A DNA stretch of 64,000 nt from an uncultured Flavobacteriaceae bacterium (GTDB lineage Bacteria > Bacteroidota > Bacteroidia > Flavobacteriales > Flavobacteriaceae), in assembly GCA_947502975.1 (NCBI GenBank), contig CANNBV010000001.1, positions 124,001-188,000 on the forward strand, read 5' to 3'. The notes beneath the pieces are model-generated. The model ran no database searches. It saw only the letters and a program-made list of their open reading frames with translations, and was not told the DNA's origin. The position numbers and the translations under genes were made by a program. This document shows positions 62,412 to 64,000 of this stretch, piece by piece. Position 1 is the stretch's first letter. Each line of letters opens with the position of its first letter.

Positions 62412-64000
62412 TTAGTTGTTTATAATGTTTGATATTCCTTTTAGAGGAATGATTGCCCATTGAGGGCGAGAATTAAGCTCATAACCTAATTCGTAAACCG
62501 CTTTTTCTAGCAAAGCGTATTTTAATAAAAATATACGTTCTTGATTGTAGCCAATATTTAAATTGGCATGTCGCACTTCAGCAATGTAAGTACCTAAAAA
62601 CAAACCGATAATATAATCGTATAGAAGTTCTCCTGCTTGGAAAAGGGTTTCTGGTGTATTGTTGTTTTCAGAGTTTTTAAAAATGGTTGTATAAATAGCG
62701 TAATGAAAGCTTCTAAACAAGCCTGCTACATCTTTTAATGGAGGCTGTTTTACCTTTCTATCTCTTATAGTGCTTTCTGGTTCTCCTTCAAAATCTAGAA
62801 TATAAAAATCATTGTCTTTTACTAGAATTTGTCCCAAATGATAATCACCATGAACTCGTATGCGCTGTCCTTTTAGTTTCGTCCAATCAAAGTTTACAAA
62901 ACGTTTTCTGATGCTATTCTTTTTATCAAGAAATTCTTGCGCCAGTTGCAAAGCCATGCCATCTAGTTTGTGCAGATTGTTTTCAACCGTATTTAATCTA
63001 TTTTGAAATTGATAAAGCAATCTGTTTTTTAACCAAACTTCGTAATCGCCATTATAATGTGCTGGCGTAAAAGCCATTTCTTCAAATTCAGAACCTAATT
63101 CAACATGCATTTCTGCAGTTCTATGAGCAAGCTTTTGTATTTTTTTTAGAAAATCTAAACCTACCCAATCAATCAGAACCGGAGGAATATCATTGATGCT
63201 TAATTTTAAAAAACGTTCAGTTTTAGCAACATTAGCAATATCAATATTTTTTATGTCGAAGTCATCAAAAATGCGTTCGAACTCTTTCAGCATATAATCC
63301 CATGCATCGCCTTGATTTGGAATCATTTTTTGCAATAATGCAATAGTAATAATATCTTTATCAGAATCTATAATATTGATACTTCCTAAATACGGAGGCG
63401 TGTTTTTAAATTCTCGTTTTTCAGATAAATAACGACTCATTTCGTAGTCTGGATTTTTATCAGAATAAATTCTTCTAAAAAACTTTAAAACATAGCTATC
63501 ATTATAAATGATAGATGTATTGCTTTGCTCCAGCCCCATAAATCTTGAAGATGTATAGCCTTTATCTTCAAGCAGTACACTTCTATGGTACCTCACTTTA
63601 GTACGATCTACGGGTTCTGCCGTTAGAATTCGCTCAAAAGTTAATTTTCTAAATGCTTCTAAGTTTACTGCATCAATAATATATCCTTTGTCACCCTTAA
63701 TTGAAACTGGAAGTATGCGGTCTTTCTCAACAAAGCTTTCATCGGTAACAAAAGCTATAGGTAAAAAGTAATGTTGATAAAATGCTTCAACGAAATTAAC
63801 CTCTAATATTAACCCAAAATACACTTCTTCCTTCTGTTGAATTCTGAAATATTCTGAAAGCTCTATATATTTTAATTTGCTTGCCTTGCCGCCATACCAA
63901 CGTTGTTTTTGGATGTACTCTTCTAAAACATCAGATAAGAACACTGATAGAAATTTTGAATCGTCTAGGAGTTGTTCCCAGGCAACATCAAAAACTAAAG
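62412..64000 (-). CDS. Maltokinase domain, probably TreS-maltokinase fusion, 5' end outside window
   Basis: Maltokinase phosphorylates maltose to maltose-1-phosphate. The N-terminal cap YIQKQRWYGGKASKLK and the kinase-like core RIRVHGDYHLGQILVKDNDFYILDFEGEP are visible, the latter holding the catalytic Asp and the metal-binding DFEGEP. The track starts at a GTG (63944), but the same frame stays open to base 64000 (LVFDVAWEQLLDDSKFLS), so that start is an artefact of the window. The upstream residues resemble the linker before maltokinase in TreS-maltokinase fusions, where the first half interconverts maltose and trehalose. The fusion is inferred; the maltokinase domain itself is firm. Confidence 0.88.
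   Translation of the reverse strand, partial: LVFDVAWEQLLDDSKFLSVFLSDVLEEYIQKQRWYGGKASKLKYIELSEYFRIQQKEEVYFGLILEVNFVEAFYQHYFLPIAFVTDESFVEKDRILPVSIKGDKGYIIDAVNLEAFRKLTFERILTAEPVDRTKVRYHRSVLLEDKGYTSSRFMGLEQSNTSIIYNDSYVLKFFRRIYSDKNPDYEMSRYLSEKREFKNTPPYLGSINIIDSDKDIITIALLQKMIPNQGDAWDYMLKEFERIFDDFDIKNIDIANVAKTERFLKLSINDIPPVLIDWVGLDFLKKIQKLAHRTAEMHVELGSEFEEMAFTPAHYNGDYEVWLKNRLLYQFQNRLNTVENNLHKLDGMALQLAQEFLDKKNSIRKRFVNFDWTKLKGQRIRVHGDYHLGQILVKDNDFYILDFEGEPESTIRDRKVKQPPLKDVAGLFRSFHYAIYTTIFKNSENNNTPETLFQAGELLYDYIIGLFLGTYIAEVRHANLNIGYNQERIFLLKYALLEKAVYELGYELNSRPQWAIIPLKGISNIINN

Noticed and set aside
63942-63944. GTG start of the 510-residue maltokinase ORF
   Set aside because: The frame continues without a stop to base 64000 and the extra residues fit a fusion linker. 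The start is set by the window edge.

Overview
The window is a 64 kb chromosomal segment of a marine-type member of the Flavobacteriaceae (Bacteroidota). The evidence is the low GC content, SusC/SusD pairs, type IX secretion (T9SS) sorting domains, a TAnnTTTG-type -7 promoter element before the tRNA gene, no Shine-Dalgarno dependence, and lipoproteins with short SxC-type lipoboxes. I see no rRNA, CRISPR array, transposase, integrase or phage gene.

Layout. (1) 1-3.3 kb, housekeeping: glnS (3' end outside the window), folB, tRNA-Cys and a LysE-type exporter. (2) 3.3-37.2 kb, a very large beta-1,3-glucan (laminarin-type) utilisation locus, all on the minus strand. Read in the direction of transcription it holds: a membrane-spanning Y_Y_Y/LuxR-HTH regulator; SusC; SusD; a surface lipoprotein with a threefold repeated domain; a TIM-barrel glycosidase fused to an outer-membrane beta-barrel; a glycan-binding lipoprotein; a GH16 laminarinase; a cytosolic GH149-type beta-1,3-glucan phosphorylase; a cytosolic GH17; a lipoprotein GH17; a lipoprotein GH30; an MFS sugar transporter; an unknown membrane protein; a cytosolic GH17; a second MFS transporter; another cytosolic GH17; and a large FG-GAP/ASPIC lipoprotein. 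A T9SS-secreted glycan-binding protein (3349-4755) lies beyond the end of the run and has its own promoter, which resembles the susC promoter. (3) 37.3-46.7 kb, mixed genes: a DUF2807 protein, YbjQ, SulP, a GH20 hexosaminidase, RNase R, RpiB, a CDF metal exporter and a GNAT protein. This stretch also has a structured GC-rich element and a dispersed palindromic repeat. (4) 46.7-57.7 kb, envelope and proteolysis: an LRR adhesin with a T9SS type B domain, an OmpA protein, a CtpA-like protease, rnpA, an M1 peptidase, a subtilase, an MBL hydrolase and a CPA1 Na+/H+ antiporter. (5) 57.8-64 kb, alpha-glucan metabolism: a GH31 alpha-glucosidase, glgB, and the maltokinase end of what is probably a TreS-maltokinase fusion open at the right edge.

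How the locus probably works (inference from families and signal peptides). Surface GH16 and the barrel-anchored glycosidase cut laminarin, SusCD and the surface binding proteins import oligosaccharides, and lipoprotein GH30 and GH17 remove beta-1,6 branches and trim chains. The two MFS symporters carry linear beta-1,3-oligosaccharides into the cytosol. There the GH149 phosphorylase releases glucose-1-phosphate and three signal-less GH17 enzymes hydrolyse or transglycosylate. No GH3 beta-glucosidase is encoded in the locus. Surplus glucose phosphate could feed the glycogen/trehalose genes at the right end, although nothing in the sequence links the two.

The points most worth following up are the glycosidase-outer-membrane-barrel fusion, the shared promoter of susC and the distant T9SS protein, two intercistronic hairpins that split the long operon into modules, and the duplicated MFS+GH17 cassette.
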